This document shows, one piece after another, positions 1 to 9,536 of a DNA stretch of 64,000 bases (the first letter of the stretch is position 1; each line of letters starts with the position of its first letter). Under the pieces are notes generated by a model, which searched no databases, was not told where the DNA came from, and saw nothing but the letters and a program-made list of their open reading frames with translations. Source of the DNA: Pedobacter cryoconitis (GTDB lineage: Bacteria > Bacteroidota > Bacteroidia > Sphingobacteriales > Sphingobacteriaceae). The position numbers and the translations under genes are program-made. The stretch is from the NCBI RefSeq assembly GCF_014200605.1, contig NZ_JACHCE010000011.1:124001-188000 (forward strand), read 5' to 3'.

Positions 1-2
1 AT

Positions 3-491
3 TTCTATTTTAAGACAAAGTCTTATTTACTTTATGAACCAGTTCCATTCAGAAAGGAATTGATTTTAAGTGAAAATGAACTAAGCAAGCAAAAAAATGG
101 TAGTGCAGAACTTGTACTGCAAGCCAACAATCCTAATGGGGATATTCTGGATATGCTGAATAGTCCATCTGTAAATGAAGAATCTGAGCAATTACTTACC
201 GCTGTGAGTTCAACAAAATGGGGGTTGCCAATTACGCTGAAATATAAAACTTACTATGATTCTAAACTCACCGAATTGATTGAAGAACAGTTTGCAGATC
301 CTAAAGGGAATTTAATTTTGGACAAAATAATAGATGGGATCAGGCGTCGCTATATCTTTAAAATGAAGGATGGCAGGCCAGTAAGTCTCTCTGTTAAAAC
401 ACAAATTCTCTCGGATGATGGAAAAACAGTTTTAAGTGATTCGAAAAAGATTAAGACACAAGTAGTCAATTTCAGTTATCAATATTTTTGA
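3..491 (+). CDS. Hypothetical protein, C-terminal part (5' end outside window)
   Basis: The frame is open from the left edge and reads without a stop to 491, so this is the C-terminal 162 residues of a longer protein. The first in-window start-like codon, a TTG at 60, is therefore probably not the real start. The fragment is polar, with mixed beta-like and charged stretches, and ends in alternating aromatic residues (FSYQYF). I recognise no domain, signal or membrane segment, and function is unknown. A strong hairpin follows the stop. Confidence 0.6.
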   Translation, partial: FYFKTKSYLLYEPVPFRKELILSENELSKQKNGSAELVLQANNPNGDILDMLNSPSVNEESEQLLTAVSSTKWGLPITLKYKTYYDSKLTELIEEQFADPKGNLILDKIIDGIRRRYIFKMKDGRPVSLSVKTQILSDDGKTVLSDSKKIKTQVVNFSYQYF

Positions 492-492
492 G

Positions 493-523
493 GGTTAAAC
501 AGGTGCTTAGCACCTGTTTAACC
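493..523. terminator. Bidirectional terminator-like hairpin
   Basis: A perfect 14-bp inverted repeat (GGTTAAACAGGTGC, loop TTA, GCACCTGTTTAACC) lies between the convergent ends of the partial gene (stop 491) and the permease (stop 535). T-rich sequence follows on the plus strand. It probably ends transcription from both sides. Confidence 0.7.
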
Positions 524-534
524 TGATTTTAAAG

Positions 535-1998
535 TTATTTGTCAGGATTTTCTTTGTGTAATTTTCTCAGTTTACTATTCTTTTTGCCGTAAAGGAAGTA
601 AAAAACTACTCCAATAGCCATCCAGATGAAAAGACGTTCCCAGCTTTCAATGGGCAAGCCTACCATCAGACAAACACATACTGCGATTCCCAGAATTGGG
701 ACCAAAGGCACAAATGGGACTCTGAATGATCTAGGGATTTCAGGATTTGTCCGTCTTAAGATAATCACTCCCAATGCAACCAGAGAAAAAGCAAATAAGG
801 TTCCTATACTGACCATATGGCCCAGATCTGAAATCGGAACTAAACCCGCAAGGAGCCCTACAAAAACAAGGAAGAATAAATTACTTTTCCATGGCGTCTT
901 AAAGCGGGGATGAATATTGCTGAAAAACTCAGGTAATAGTCCATCTTTTGACATACTGTAGAAAACACGGGATTGTCCTAATAGCATAACCAGTATGACA
1001 GAGGTATATCCTGCAAGAATTGCGATAATGAGCGCACTATTCAGAAAATGATATCCTGTGACAGCAAATGCAGTAGCCGCAGGACTTGCATCACCTTTAA
1101 ATGCAGTATATGGTGCTAAACCAGTCATCACGTAAGAGAACGCTACATAAAGTACGGTTGCAACTAATAGAGAGCCGATAATACCAATGGGCATATCCTT
1201 TTGAGGGTTTTTGGCCTCCTGAGCAGCTGTGGAAACAGCATCGAAACCGATAAATCCAAAAAATACAACTGCTGCACCTCTGATAATACCTGACCAGCCG
1301 AAATGTCCGAATTCTCCCGTGTTTTCGGGTATAAAAGGACTGTAATTGGCTGTATTGATAAAGGACCAGCCAAGGGCGATAAAGAGTAGAATGACACCTA
1401 TTTTTAAAATAACCAGTAAATTATTAATGGTTGCTGATTCTTTGGTTCCTTTGACTAATACAAGAGAGAGGATTACTACAATAAATGTGGCTGGAAGATT
1501 AATAATCCCTCCTTTTAAAACAGTTCCATCGGCCAGTTTGATAACGTCAAAAGGCGACCCTGTCAATTCTGCAGGCAGATTAATATGTAATTGAGCTAGT
1601 AATTTGGTTGCATAACTGGACCAGCTTACGGCAACTGTTGCAGAGGCGAGTGCATATTCAAGAACTAAGTCCCATCCAATAATCCAGGCCATAAATTCGC
1701 CCAGAGTAGCATAGGTATAAGTATAAGCTGAACCAGCTACAGGTATCATAGAAGCATATTCTGCATAACAAAGGGCACAAAAGGCACAGGCAACGCCCGC
1801 AAGAATAAATGAAAGAATTACAGCAGGACCAGCATTTTCAGAAGCGACAATACCTGTTAATGAAAATATACCAGCCCCAACGATTGCACCAATACCCAGT
1901 GCAATTAAGTTATAAGGTCCTAATGTACGGGTAAGGCCATTTTCACCATTGTTTTTTTGTTCTTCTATCAGTAGTTTTATTGGTTTCTTGAATAACAT
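535..1998 (-). CDS. APC-family amino acid permease
   Basis: A 487-residue membrane protein with about 12 hydrophobic segments. Near residue 37 it has the APC signature GIGAIVGAGIF in the first transmembrane helix, and the sequence EYASMIPVAGSAYTY typical of cationic amino acid transporters and YfnA-like permeases follows. Length and layout fit the APC superfamily. It should take up or exchange amino acids across the inner membrane; the substrate cannot be told from sequence. The ATG at 1998 lies about 50 bases downstream of a good Bacteroidota promoter. It stands alone as a transcription unit. Confidence 0.88.
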   Translation of the reverse strand: MLFKKPIKLLIEEQKNNGENGLTRTLGPYNLIALGIGAIVGAGIFSLTGIVASENAGPAVILSFILAGVACAFCALCYAEYASMIPVAGSAYTYTYATLGEFMAWIIGWDLVLEYALASATVAVSWSSYATKLLAQLHINLPAELTGSPFDVIKLADGTVLKGGIINLPATFIVVILSLVLVKGTKESATINNLLVILKIGVILLFIALGWSFINTANYSPFIPENTGEFGHFGWSGIIRGAAVVFFGFIGFDAVSTAAQEAKNPQKDMPIGIIGSLLVATVLYVAFSYVMTGLAPYTAFKGDASPAATAFAVTGYHFLNSALIIAILAGYTSVILVMLLGQSRVFYSMSKDGLLPEFFSNIHPRFKTPWKSNLFFLVFVGLLAGLVPISDLGHMVSIGTLFAFSLVALGVIILRRTNPEIPRSFRVPFVPLVPILGIAVCVCLMVGLPIESWERLFIWMAIGVVFYFLYGKKNSKLRKLHKENPDK

Positions 1999-2051
1999 AT
2001 TGAATTTTTGAGGAATTAGCGCTTGTATGTTTTAAAAGGGTTAAGGGCATG

Positions 2052-2084
2052 CAAAGGTATACATATTATATTTAAACTACCAAA
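2052..2084 (-). promoter_or_regulatory. Bacteroidota-type promoter for the permease
   Basis: On the minus strand TTTG (2084-2081) is followed after 21 bases by TACCTTTG (2059-2052). This matches the -33 TTTG / -7 TAnnTTTG pattern of Bacteroidota primary sigma promoters. Transcription would start near 2045, about 47 bases before the permease ATG. Confidence 0.55.
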
Positions 2085-2184
2085 ATAGTAGTCTTTATTG
2101 TTTCTATGAAATACTCTTTGATTTGTTATTGTAACCATAGGGGGCGGGGACGGGAGCAGAGGTGGCTGTTAGCTGTCGCCGGAG

Positions 2185-3372
2185 TTATTGGTAAAAGATT
2201 TCAAAATCTTTTACTGCATAGTTTTCAGGAAGTTTTTTGTTGAGTAGCAAATGGGAAGCGACTCTGCCGATTGCATCAGAGCACATCGCTGAATATCCGT
2301 TACAACCGCTTGCAACATATAATCCTGGCTGATGTGTTTCACCAATATATGGTCTTCCATGAATAGAGCGATTGATGATGCAGCGTTTGGTCAGGTATGC
2401 TAAAGGTTCGATATTTGGTAATATCTTTAAAAGTTCTTGTTTTAATCTATTGATAAACTGATCGCTATTGCCATTTCTAAACCATTGCTGAACTTGTTCA
2501 ATATTGTCAAAATAGATATCCTCGGGCATATTACAGCCCATTTTTATATAGTAGTTGCCATCAGGGTATTGAACTGGCTTAATCAGATAAATGCCTTCCG
2601 TTGTGCCGTTATCAATTTCATATAACAAGGAAGGAAGTTTTGCGAGTTCTTTGGTTTGTTCAGGGTTTAATCTTGCTAATAAGATAATTTCATTTTTTAA
2701 CTTTAAATCTAATTTTTGAGCAGATAGATTGAAAAAATTAACAAATGATCCTGCTGCCAGCAAAATTTCAGAGGCATGATAAATATTACCATCGTGGGAG
2801 GTAACAGTATATCCATGATTATGGTGTGTAATGTCTAGAATGGTATCGTTAATGTTTATTCCCTGATGCTGGTCAAATACAGCTAATTGTGCTTTTAGTA
2901 AAAGGCGCGGGTTAATCAGTCCGGCGGGAGATTGTTCCAGTAAGCCTTTTGAACTTTCAGGAAAATGATAAGCACTGAAATCATTAACGATCGCTGAACC
3001 TGTTGGATAGGGTTTAAAGGTCAGTTTAAAATCACTGGCCAGTGATGCAGCCTGGTAAAGATAACTATCTTCACCCGTTGGGTTTACATATAAACAACCT
3101 GTAGGATCATGGAAATGTATACCGCTTTGCTCTTGTATTGTTTGGTATTGATTAACAGATTCGAGGTTGAGCCTTGTCCATACGCTATCTTTTCCGATCA
3201 GGCGCTGAACACGTGCCTGATCATAATGACTGGCAAAAACAATGGATTTATTGTAGTCAAGAGGTTCTTGCGGACCAATAATTGCAATTTTTTTATTTTT
3301 AAATGACAGGTATTTAGCGGCTGCTGATCCAACTAAGCCTTTACCAATAACTATAATGTCGAATTTGTCCAT
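2185..3372 (-). CDS. FAD-dependent oxidoreductase, DAO family
   Basis: A 395-residue protein starting MDKFDIIVIGKG. The GxGxxG dinucleotide-binding fold (GKGLVGS) sits at residues 9-15. The C-terminal block YVASGCNGYSAMCSDAIGR resembles the second FAD contact of glycine or sarcosine oxidase-like proteins. It likely oxidises an amine or amino acid, but the substrate is unknown. I chose the ATG at 3372 because the GxGxxG motif normally lies within 10-15 residues of the start; an upstream TTG at 3411 would add 13 unhelpful residues. No operon partner; it diverges from the PAS kinase. Confidence 0.75.
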   Translation of the reverse strand: MDKFDIIVIGKGLVGSAAAKYLSFKNKKIAIIGPQEPLDYNKSIVFASHYDQARVQRLIGKDSVWTRLNLESVNQYQTIQEQSGIHFHDPTGCLYVNPTGEDSYLYQAASLASDFKLTFKPYPTGSAIVNDFSAYHFPESSKGLLEQSPAGLINPRLLLKAQLAVFDQHQGININDTILDITHHNHGYTVTSHDGNIYHASEILLAAGSFVNFFNLSAQKLDLKLKNEIILLARLNPEQTKELAKLPSLLYEIDNGTTEGIYLIKPVQYPDGNYYIKMGCNMPEDIYFDNIEQVQQWFRNGNSDQFINRLKQELLKILPNIEPLAYLTKRCIINRSIHGRPYIGETHQPGLYVASGCNGYSAMCSDAIGRVASHLLLNKKLPENYAVKDFEIFYQ

Positions 3373-3464
3373 AATTTCTTTTTTGAAACTACAAATTTTT
3401 ATTGAATACAAATAATGAAAGCGTCATGCAAAATCGTCAGTTAAAAATGAATAGAATTTAACCT

Positions 3465-3472
3465 TATCTTTG
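3465..3472 (+). promoter_or_regulatory. Promoter -7 element for the PAS kinase
   Basis: TATCTTTG matches TAnnTTTG exactly, 27 bases before the ATG at 3500. No good TTTG lies at -33; a TTAA at 3441 is the nearest. The element overlaps the alternative TTG start at 3470, which argues for translation from 3500. Confidence 0.45.
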
Positions 3473-3499
3473 CAGTGTTATTTAATACTACCTTTTTTG

Positions 3500-5551
3500 A
3501 TGACCCCTTCAAGTGAACAACTTTTTCAATCTGTATTTAATTATGCCACACTTCCAATGCTTGTGGTTAATGCGGATGATTCAGAACTTATCATAATTGC
3601 GCATAATAAGCAGCATAAAATAATAAGCAATACCCTTGACAGGGATATGACAGGAGGTAAAATCAGTGAAGTATTTTCTGCTTTATCTGATGCAAAAGAC
3701 CTGGCTTTATTTATTGATACCCTTAAGTTATCAAGATTAAACAAAGAGGTGATTCTACTTCCTTATTTTAAGTTTACATTGGGCGATGCTGTAGCAGATA
3801 ATTCTGATCAGAATGGCTGGCGTGTAGAGATTATACCAGTTTTGAATTTAGCTAATGAAGTGGATTACCTGCTTTCGATATGGCACAGTATAGCGAATGA
3901 CAATCATATAGAAATTTTGCCTGTTACTAAAACACAGCTTGGTGAAGAACTTGCTGCTACAAATGAGCAGATTGAAGCAGGTAATGAACAACTGGAGAAT
4001 GCTGCTGAAGAATTAGATACAATTAGTGATGAGTTAGTTCAGACACAGGAGGAGTTGAACAGGTTAAGTCAGGAACTGGAAGAAAAAGTCAGCCATCATA
4101 GTGAAGGCAGCCCTCATAGAAAAACGGAAATTGAGAATCAGAAAGACAGACTTAAGAGTTTTTTAATGCAGGCTCCAGCTGGTATCTGCGTGCTGGATGG
4201 TCCTGAATTTGTGTTTGAATTAGTTAATCCGTCATTCCAGGAGTTATTTCCTGGACGCAGCCTGATTGGGAAAACGTTTGTTGCTGCTTTACCTGAAATC
4301 AAGGGGCAATTGATGTGGGATATATTGCAGGAAGTTTATGCTACAGGCGAGACCTTCCAGGGAAGTGAAATGTTGATCCCGCTTGCGAATGAGGAGACCG
4401 GAAATGCAGAAGAGCGTTATTTTAATTTTATATATCAGGCTCGGTTTGATTCCCAGGGACAGATAGATGGAATACTTTTGTTTGTCTATGAAGTTACTGA
4501 TATGGTACTGGTCAGACTTGAAGTGGAAGAAAATGAACAGCGTTTTCGTTTGCTTTTAAATGCTATCCCTCAAATAGCCTGGACGAATACAGTTGAAGGT
4601 GAGATCAATTTTTATAATGAACAGTGGTTTAGGTATACTGGAATTGATATGGAGGGGAATCAGGCTATAGGTTTGCAGGATATGATACATCCAGAGGATC
4701 TTAAAAACCATTCAGAAAGATTTAAAGGTATTCTGGAGAGTGAAAACAGCGGATATTATGAGGCTCGTTTAAAAGATGAAAATGGAGATTATAAATGGTA
4801 TTTGATTAGAATGCAGCCAATTAAAGATGATGATGAACATGTGCTGCTTTGGATTGGTACTGCTACGGATATCAATGACCTGAAAATATTGCAGCAGCAA
4901 AAGGATGATTTTATCAGTATTGCAAGTCACGAGTTAAAGACACCGGTAGCCTCCCTTAAAGCTTCAATGCAGCTGTTAGACCGGATGAAACATAATTCTT
5001 CTGAAAAGATGCAAAGTTTAATTGGTTTGGCGGGTAGAAGTGTTGATAAGGTTAGTGGTTTGATAGATAATTTGTTAGATCCGGATCAGCTCGCTGAAGG
5101 TGGGATTCTTCTTAAAAAGAAATCCTTTAATCTGTTTAATCTCGTAGAAAGCTGCTGCCAGCATATCTTTGGCGATGACCATCATCGCACTGTGATTACA
5201 GGTGAAAAGGGTTTATTGGTCAATGCCGATCAGGAACGTATTGACCAGGTTTTAGTAAATATGCTGACAAATGCCATTAAATATGCTCCTGAGTCCAAAG
5301 AAATTCTAATTCATCTTGAAAAGATAGCAGAAACAGTTAAAGTTTCTGTGACGGATAAGGGGCCCGGTATTTCTGCAGAAAAAATACCTTATTTATTTGA
5401 TCGCTATTACAGAGCAGAAGATTCTAAAAAACCCGGATTAGGTTTGGGGCTTTATATCAGCTCTGAAATAATTTCAAAACATGAGGGCAAAATCGGTGCA
5501 GATAGTGAGGTTGGAGTAGGCAGCACTTTCTGGTTTATTTTGCCCCTTTAA
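3500..5551 (+). CDS. Multi-PAS hybrid-less sensor histidine kinase
   Basis: A 683-residue cytoplasmic-looking kinase. In order it has an N-terminal PAS-like region (about 1-120), a glutamate-rich coiled coil (about 145-200), two further PAS domains (about 215-335 and 345-460), a HisKA dimerisation domain with the phospho-accepting His477 in SHELKTPV, and a HATPase domain with N-box NMLTNAIKYAP, G1 DKGPGIS and G2 GLGLGLYIS. There are no transmembrane segments and no receiver domain, so it probably senses an internal signal such as redox state, light or a ligand through PAS. No response regulator adjoins it, so it is an orphan kinase and its partner is unknown. Confidence 0.85.
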   Translation: MTPSSEQLFQSVFNYATLPMLVVNADDSELIIIAHNKQHKIISNTLDRDMTGGKISEVFSALSDAKDLALFIDTLKLSRLNKEVILLPYFKFTLGDAVADNSDQNGWRVEIIPVLNLANEVDYLLSIWHSIANDNHIEILPVTKTQLGEELAATNEQIEAGNEQLENAAEELDTISDELVQTQEELNRLSQELEEKVSHHSEGSPHRKTEIENQKDRLKSFLMQAPAGICVLDGPEFVFELVNPSFQELFPGRSLIGKTFVAALPEIKGQLMWDILQEVYATGETFQGSEMLIPLANEETGNAEERYFNFIYQARFDSQGQIDGILLFVYEVTDMVLVRLEVEENEQRFRLLLNAIPQIAWTNTVEGEINFYNEQWFRYTGIDMEGNQAIGLQDMIHPEDLKNHSERFKGILESENSGYYEARLKDENGDYKWYLIRMQPIKDDDEHVLLWIGTATDINDLKILQQQKDDFISIASHELKTPVASLKASMQLLDRMKHNSSEKMQSLIGLAGRSVDKVSGLIDNLLDPDQLAEGGILLKKKSFNLFNLVESCCQHIFGDDHHRTVITGEKGLLVNADQERIDQVLVNMLTNAIKYAPESKEILIHLEKIAETVKVSVTDKGPGISAEKIPYLFDRYYRAEDSKKPGLGLGLYISSEIISKHEGKIGADSEVGVGSTFWFILPL

Positions 5552-5582
5552 GCGTTTGAGGATAAATATCAGATTGAAATTT

Positions 5583-6920
5583 TTAATTGATAACCAGTAT
5601 TTCCTGATATAAAGGTTTTAGATCTGCTTTTGATTTTTTTATAAGTGCCGGATATTTTTCTTCAGGGCCCCAGATACTATATAAAACATATTTCCAGATA
5701 TAATCAGGCATTTCTTTTAAATCTTCTTCGCTCCATTCTGATTTTGTTTCTTCACTGATATAGTTGATGAAATTCCTTTTGCAAGCCAGCAGGAGTTCCA
5801 GGTTTTCAATAGTGCTGAACTGCTCCGCAAAGATTTTGAATGATTTATGTTCCTGCATGGACAGGATACAGCTGATAAAGACAGGGAAGGATTGTTTATT
5901 GATTCCGGATTTCTCTACAAAGGCTGGTGTAAATTTCTCCTGTATAGATTGATGTTCTTCATCAACTGTTTGCATGTATTTTATAACCAGATCAAAATAT
6001 ACAGGATCTTCTAAACCTAAAGCAAAGACTGCAAAAGTAGAAGGTACCGCACAATTTTCATCCTGCATATTGTTATACCATTCCCATTTTTTTAAAGCAA
6101 GGTTGCTATATTCTACCATTAAGGCATGAAGGGCCGGATATTGAACTGCATTAGCAAACAGATAGTGAACACCTGGCTTTGGCAGTCCTTTAATTGGTAA
6201 GGTATTCTTTATTTTACTTGAAAATTCAATGCTGTAACTTTTAGGGAAGTCACTTTCCAGAAGCTTACAAATGAATTCAAGGATTGCCCGGTAACTTTCT
6301 TCATTTTCTTCTTTTACTTTGATTTTGATGGTTGCGAAGACATCGTTGGCAATGCAGCTTATGTTTTGATCTTTATATTCGGTCAGTGTTTTAGGTAATT
6401 TCTTAGAGCCGTGTTTTTTTAATTCATCTACTTCATTTGAACCTAATTTTTTAACCATATCAAAGTATTCATTCGCAACAACAACTTCAAAACTGGCTCC
6501 GTATTTAATCAGGGTTATGGCTACGTAACACATAAAAGTTAAGTATTCCTGATTTACGGCTGAAATATCGATTTCAGGTTTCAGCGTTAATGTATCTTCC
6601 CAGGTTGTTTCTTTATTAAAATATACTTTCTCTACATGCTCTTCAATCCAAAGTTCTAAAGTGTAATTATATCCGGCAATACCTGATTCATCAAGCTTTC
6701 TTAGTTTTTCGCAAAATTGAATGGCTTTCTCTGCTATAAAGGGTTTTTTATTGATAAAATACTCGACAACACTATTATTCAGAAATTTTTCTCCACTTGG
6801 AAGGATATAGGGGTGAGGATACTCTTTATCAGCTTTACAGGTGTCCTGCAGAATAGAATCAATAAATTTATCAAGCAACGCTTCATTACCTTTAATCTCT
6901 ACAATGTAGTCTTCAGTCAT
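5583..6920 (-). CDS. Unrecognised 445-residue protein (possibly DUF6138-like)
   Basis: A soluble, acidic, mostly helical protein without signal peptide or membrane segments. Near residues 245-300 there is a block reading GLPKPGVHYLFANAVQYPAL, and the C-terminus is rich in Trp and Tyr (EMPDYIWKYVLYSIWGPEEKYP). The overall look recalls the poorly described DUF6138 family, but I cannot confirm this from memory. It is a single-gene unit between a sensor kinase and the LytTR operon. No catalytic motif is evident and function is unknown. Confidence 0.6.
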   Translation of the reverse strand: MTEDYIVEIKGNEALLDKFIDSILQDTCKADKEYPHPYILPSGEKFLNNSVVEYFINKKPFIAEKAIQFCEKLRKLDESGIAGYNYTLELWIEEHVEKVYFNKETTWEDTLTLKPEIDISAVNQEYLTFMCYVAITLIKYGASFEVVVANEYFDMVKKLGSNEVDELKKHGSKKLPKTLTEYKDQNISCIANDVFATIKIKVKEENEESYRAILEFICKLLESDFPKSYSIEFSSKIKNTLPIKGLPKPGVHYLFANAVQYPALHALMVEYSNLALKKWEWYNNMQDENCAVPSTFAVFALGLEDPVYFDLVIKYMQTVDEEHQSIQEKFTPAFVEKSGINKQSFPVFISCILSMQEHKSFKIFAEQFSTIENLELLLACKRNFINYISEETKSEWSEEDLKEMPDYIWKYVLYSIWGPEEKYPALIKKSKADLKPLYQEILVIN

Positions 6921-6980
6921 AATTAACCCGGAATTTATAATCCTGGCTAAGATAAAAATGAAATCAGAAAATCTGTTTAA

Positions 6981-7021
6981 TTAAAAGATATATTTTCTTA
7001 AATATCAAATATATCTTTTAA
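6981..7021. terminator. AT-rich hairpin over the stop codon of the LytTR gene
   Basis: A perfect 15-bp inverted repeat (TTAAAAGATATATTT, 11-base loop, complement) spans the last codons and stop of the response regulator gene at 6998. Its position at the end of a four-gene operon suggests termination, but the stem is AT-rich and weak. Confidence 0.4.
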
Positions 7022-7753
7022 TGCAGGTCCGAAACTTCTGCTCGAATTGAGTTTGGTATTTTCAGGATCATTCATGATAAAAAAGAATGCGCCGTTAAAA
7101 CCTCTTTTTATTTCCTTGATTAAATCTGAATTAATAATTGTACTTCTATTGATTCTTACAAACTGATCGGGTAGTTTTTCGGCAAGGGACGTTATAGTGA
7201 AATCTGTCAGGCTTCTTTTTCCGTCTGTAGTATTCAGGAATACATATTTTTCTTCTGCATCAATATAGACCAGATCCTGAATTTTGATTAAAAGAATTCT
7301 ATCACCTATTTTAACCGTCAGTGTTTTGATTTCTTTTTTTATTTTAAGCTGGCGCATCAATAAATCCAGTGGTATTGCATAATCTGGTTCCTGACGCTGC
7401 GTTTGTAATCTTTTAATAGCTTTTGCAAGTCTCTGGTCTTCTATTGGTTTTAGCAGGTAATCGATTGATTCTTCTTCAAAAGCTTTGACCGCATATTGAT
7501 CATAAGCAGTTGTGAAAATTACTTTTGGTGGCTTTGACAGATGACTTAACATTTCAAAGCCATTTAAGACTGGCATTTCTATATCAAGAAATACTAAATC
7601 GGGATTAAGTTTTTCTATTTGCGCTAACCCTTCAGCACCATTGGCAGCTTCTCCAATAATATTGATGCAATCATAGACGGCAAGCAACCGTTTGAGGCGT
7701 TTTCTTGCCAGCTCTTCGTCGTCTATAATGATGGTATTCCACTGCTTATCCAT
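6998..7753 (-). CDS. LytTR-family response regulator
   Basis: A 251-residue regulator with an N-terminal receiver domain (about 5-120). Acidic residues Asp11-Asp12, phospho-acceptor Asp57 in FLDIEMP, and the LLKPI lysine are all present. A C-terminal LytTR DNA-binding domain (about 145-250) follows. The gene overlaps the upstream kinase gene by 8 bases, so the two are translationally coupled and are a cognate pair. LytTR regulators usually bind direct repeats upstream of a small number of targets, and the co-transcribed TonB receptor may be one. Confidence 0.9.
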   Translation of the reverse strand: MDKQWNTIIIDDEELARKRLKRLLAVYDCINIIGEAANGAEGLAQIEKLNPDLVFLDIEMPVLNGFEMLSHLSKPPKVIFTTAYDQYAVKAFEEESIDYLLKPIEDQRLAKAIKRLQTQRQEPDYAIPLDLLMRQLKIKKEIKTLTVKIGDRILLIKIQDLVYIDAEEKYVFLNTTDGKRSLTDFTITSLAEKLPDQFVRINRSTIINSDLIKEIKRGFNGAFFFIMNDPENTKLNSSRSFGPALKDIFDI

Positions 7754-8846
7754 GTGTAAAAGGAATGATGATTTTTATTTGTTTAATAGGTTGGTTAAGA
7801 ATTTGAACTTCGTAGTCATCGTTGTAAAGTAATTGTAGTTTCTCATAAGTACTTTGCAAACCATAGCCGGTTTCCAGTTCATCTGGAAATGGAATTCCAT
7901 TATCTATAATAGAGATTGTAATCTTAGCCGCTTTTTGTATTTCGATGCGTAACAGGCCATGATCTGCTACATTTTTTAAACCATGTTTTAATGCATTTTC
8001 TACCAATGGCTGAATGAGAAACCTGGGGATTTTATCGGCAGATAATTCATTGTCAACTGCAATTACAAAATCAATCCGGTCACCAAATCTTACTCTTTCT
8101 ATATCCAGGTAAGTACTCACAATTTCCATCTCTTCTTGTACTGTAACCAGGCTCTCCTGATTTTGATTGATACTATACCTGAATAATTTTGAAAGCTGAA
8201 TAGTCATGCGTTCTGCTTTGTCAGGGTCTTCGTGGATTAAACTGGCAATTGCATTTAACGAGTTATACAGAAAATGAGGGTTGATTTTTGATTGCAGCGT
8301 AGCCAGTTCAGCCTGTGTTTTCATCTGGCTTAACTGCAGCATATTGATGTTTTTCTCTCTTAACTTCGCATTCATTATTCTTTTTTGCGAAGTATAGACA
8401 TGAATAACTGTACAAACAATGACAACAACAACAAGACTGAAACGGGCATCTTCAAGGTGTAAGAAATGATATTCCTGATTAAAAAGCAATGCTTTGATCA
8501 GGTATATCATTTCTATGGCGATTAACATGCCTATGATACTGGATAGATAATATACGATCAGAAACAACCATCCGCTTCCTTTGGTTAGCTTTAATACCTT
8601 TTGAGAAATGAAAATGGTATTGACTATACAAAAGGCAATCACTGTACTGAATAACATCTGGTATATAAGGCCTTTTGTTCCAATCCATTGACCTTTGAAT
8701 GCACTCATTAAAAGACAAAGCGTTAAACCTATGCAAGGCCCTGCAGCAAGGTTGAAAAGATTTAATCTCAACCAGCTGATTTTGCTGAAATTATTCAGGC
8801 CTTTTTCCTGGTACTGGTCTGTTTCGCAATTATCTAACTTATTCAT
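7746..8846 (-). CDS. LytS/YehU-type sensor histidine kinase
   Basis: A 366-residue membrane kinase with about four hydrophobic segments (residues 30-50, 60-82, 92-122, 135-152), then a His_kinase domain with INPHFLYNSLNAI (His191) and a HATPase domain (LVENALKHGL, IIDNGIPFP). This is the usual architecture of kinases paired with LytTR regulators. It overlaps the regulator gene by 8 bases and starts 1 base after the stop of the TPR gene, so these genes form one operon. The periplasmic loops are short, so the signal may be sensed in the membrane. Confidence 0.88.
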   Translation of the reverse strand: MNKLDNCETDQYQEKGLNNFSKISWLRLNLFNLAAGPCIGLTLCLLMSAFKGQWIGTKGLIYQMLFSTVIAFCIVNTIFISQKVLKLTKGSGWLFLIVYYLSSIIGMLIAIEMIYLIKALLFNQEYHFLHLEDARFSLVVVVIVCTVIHVYTSQKRIMNAKLREKNINMLQLSQMKTQAELATLQSKINPHFLYNSLNAIASLIHEDPDKAERMTIQLSKLFRYSINQNQESLVTVQEEMEIVSTYLDIERVRFGDRIDFVIAVDNELSADKIPRFLIQPLVENALKHGLKNVADHGLLRIEIQKAAKITISIIDNGIPFPDELETGYGLQSTYEKLQLLYNDDYEVQILNQPIKQIKIIIPFTHG

Positions 8847-8847
8847 A

Positions 8848-9495
8848 TTATTTACATTGTGCTAATAATGCTTTTGCAGATTCTGCTCCCCAGTTAGGTT
8901 CTATAGTATTTACGGGCTTAAATATAGCAAATTTTGCTACTGCAGATTCTAAAATTGGTTTAGCTTTTTCTTTTCCGCCACCAAAAGCCTCAGGTGTGTA
9001 AAAGGTATCCTGTCCTTTGATTAAGTAAATACGTGGGTTTTCAGGATTCAGTGCTATTGCCTTTTCCAGGGATTCAGCAGAATTACCCATAAAATACATT
9101 CTTGATCTTGGGTCTACGCTCATTTTCATAAATTCAAGGGCACCTTTAAGGGCATAGATTTCACTGTTATTTGCTGACAGGGCATTAGCTTTATCAATTT
9201 CCTGCAGTGCTTTGTCCCAGTACTGATCTTTCAGCTCTTTACTGGCAGTATTATACCCGGCGTAGAGGTTACAGTAAGCTGAGTAATAAGAAGGTATCCA
9301 TTCTTTGGTCTCTACTGCTGCTATACGTTCAAAATAGTTTTCTGCTTTTAAATAGTCTTCGCCTCCTTTAGCTGCCGCAACCATATCGAGACCTGTTTTT
9401 ATGGCCTGCGAGAATTTCGGGTTAACATTTTGAGCAAAGCTGTTTAAGCTAATTAAAACAAGGATTAATGTAATTGATTTTGTTAAATTTTTCAT
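8848..9495 (-). CDS. Secreted TPR-like protein
   Basis: A 215-residue protein with a signal peptide (about 1-21, cleavage after SFAQ) and helical repeat sequence with TPR-like spacing: DKALQEIDKANALSANNSEIYAL and SLEKAIALNPENPRIYLIKG. It probably acts in the periplasm as a binding or scaffold protein. It lies between the TonB receptor gene (41 bases away) and the kinase gene (1 base away), so it probably works with them, perhaps relaying ligand status to the kinase. That last point is inference only. Confidence 0.75.
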   Translation of the reverse strand: MKNLTKSITLILVLISLNSFAQNVNPKFSQAIKTGLDMVAAAKGGEDYLKAENYFERIAAVETKEWIPSYYSAYCNLYAGYNTASKELKDQYWDKALQEIDKANALSANNSEIYALKGALEFMKMSVDPRSRMYFMGNSAESLEKAIALNPENPRIYLIKGQDTFYTPEAFGGGKEKAKPILESAVAKFAIFKPVNTIEPNWGAESAKALLAQCK

Positions 9496-9536
9496 GTTGA
9501 TTTGTTTTTATATATATGATATTCAGATTTATATTT

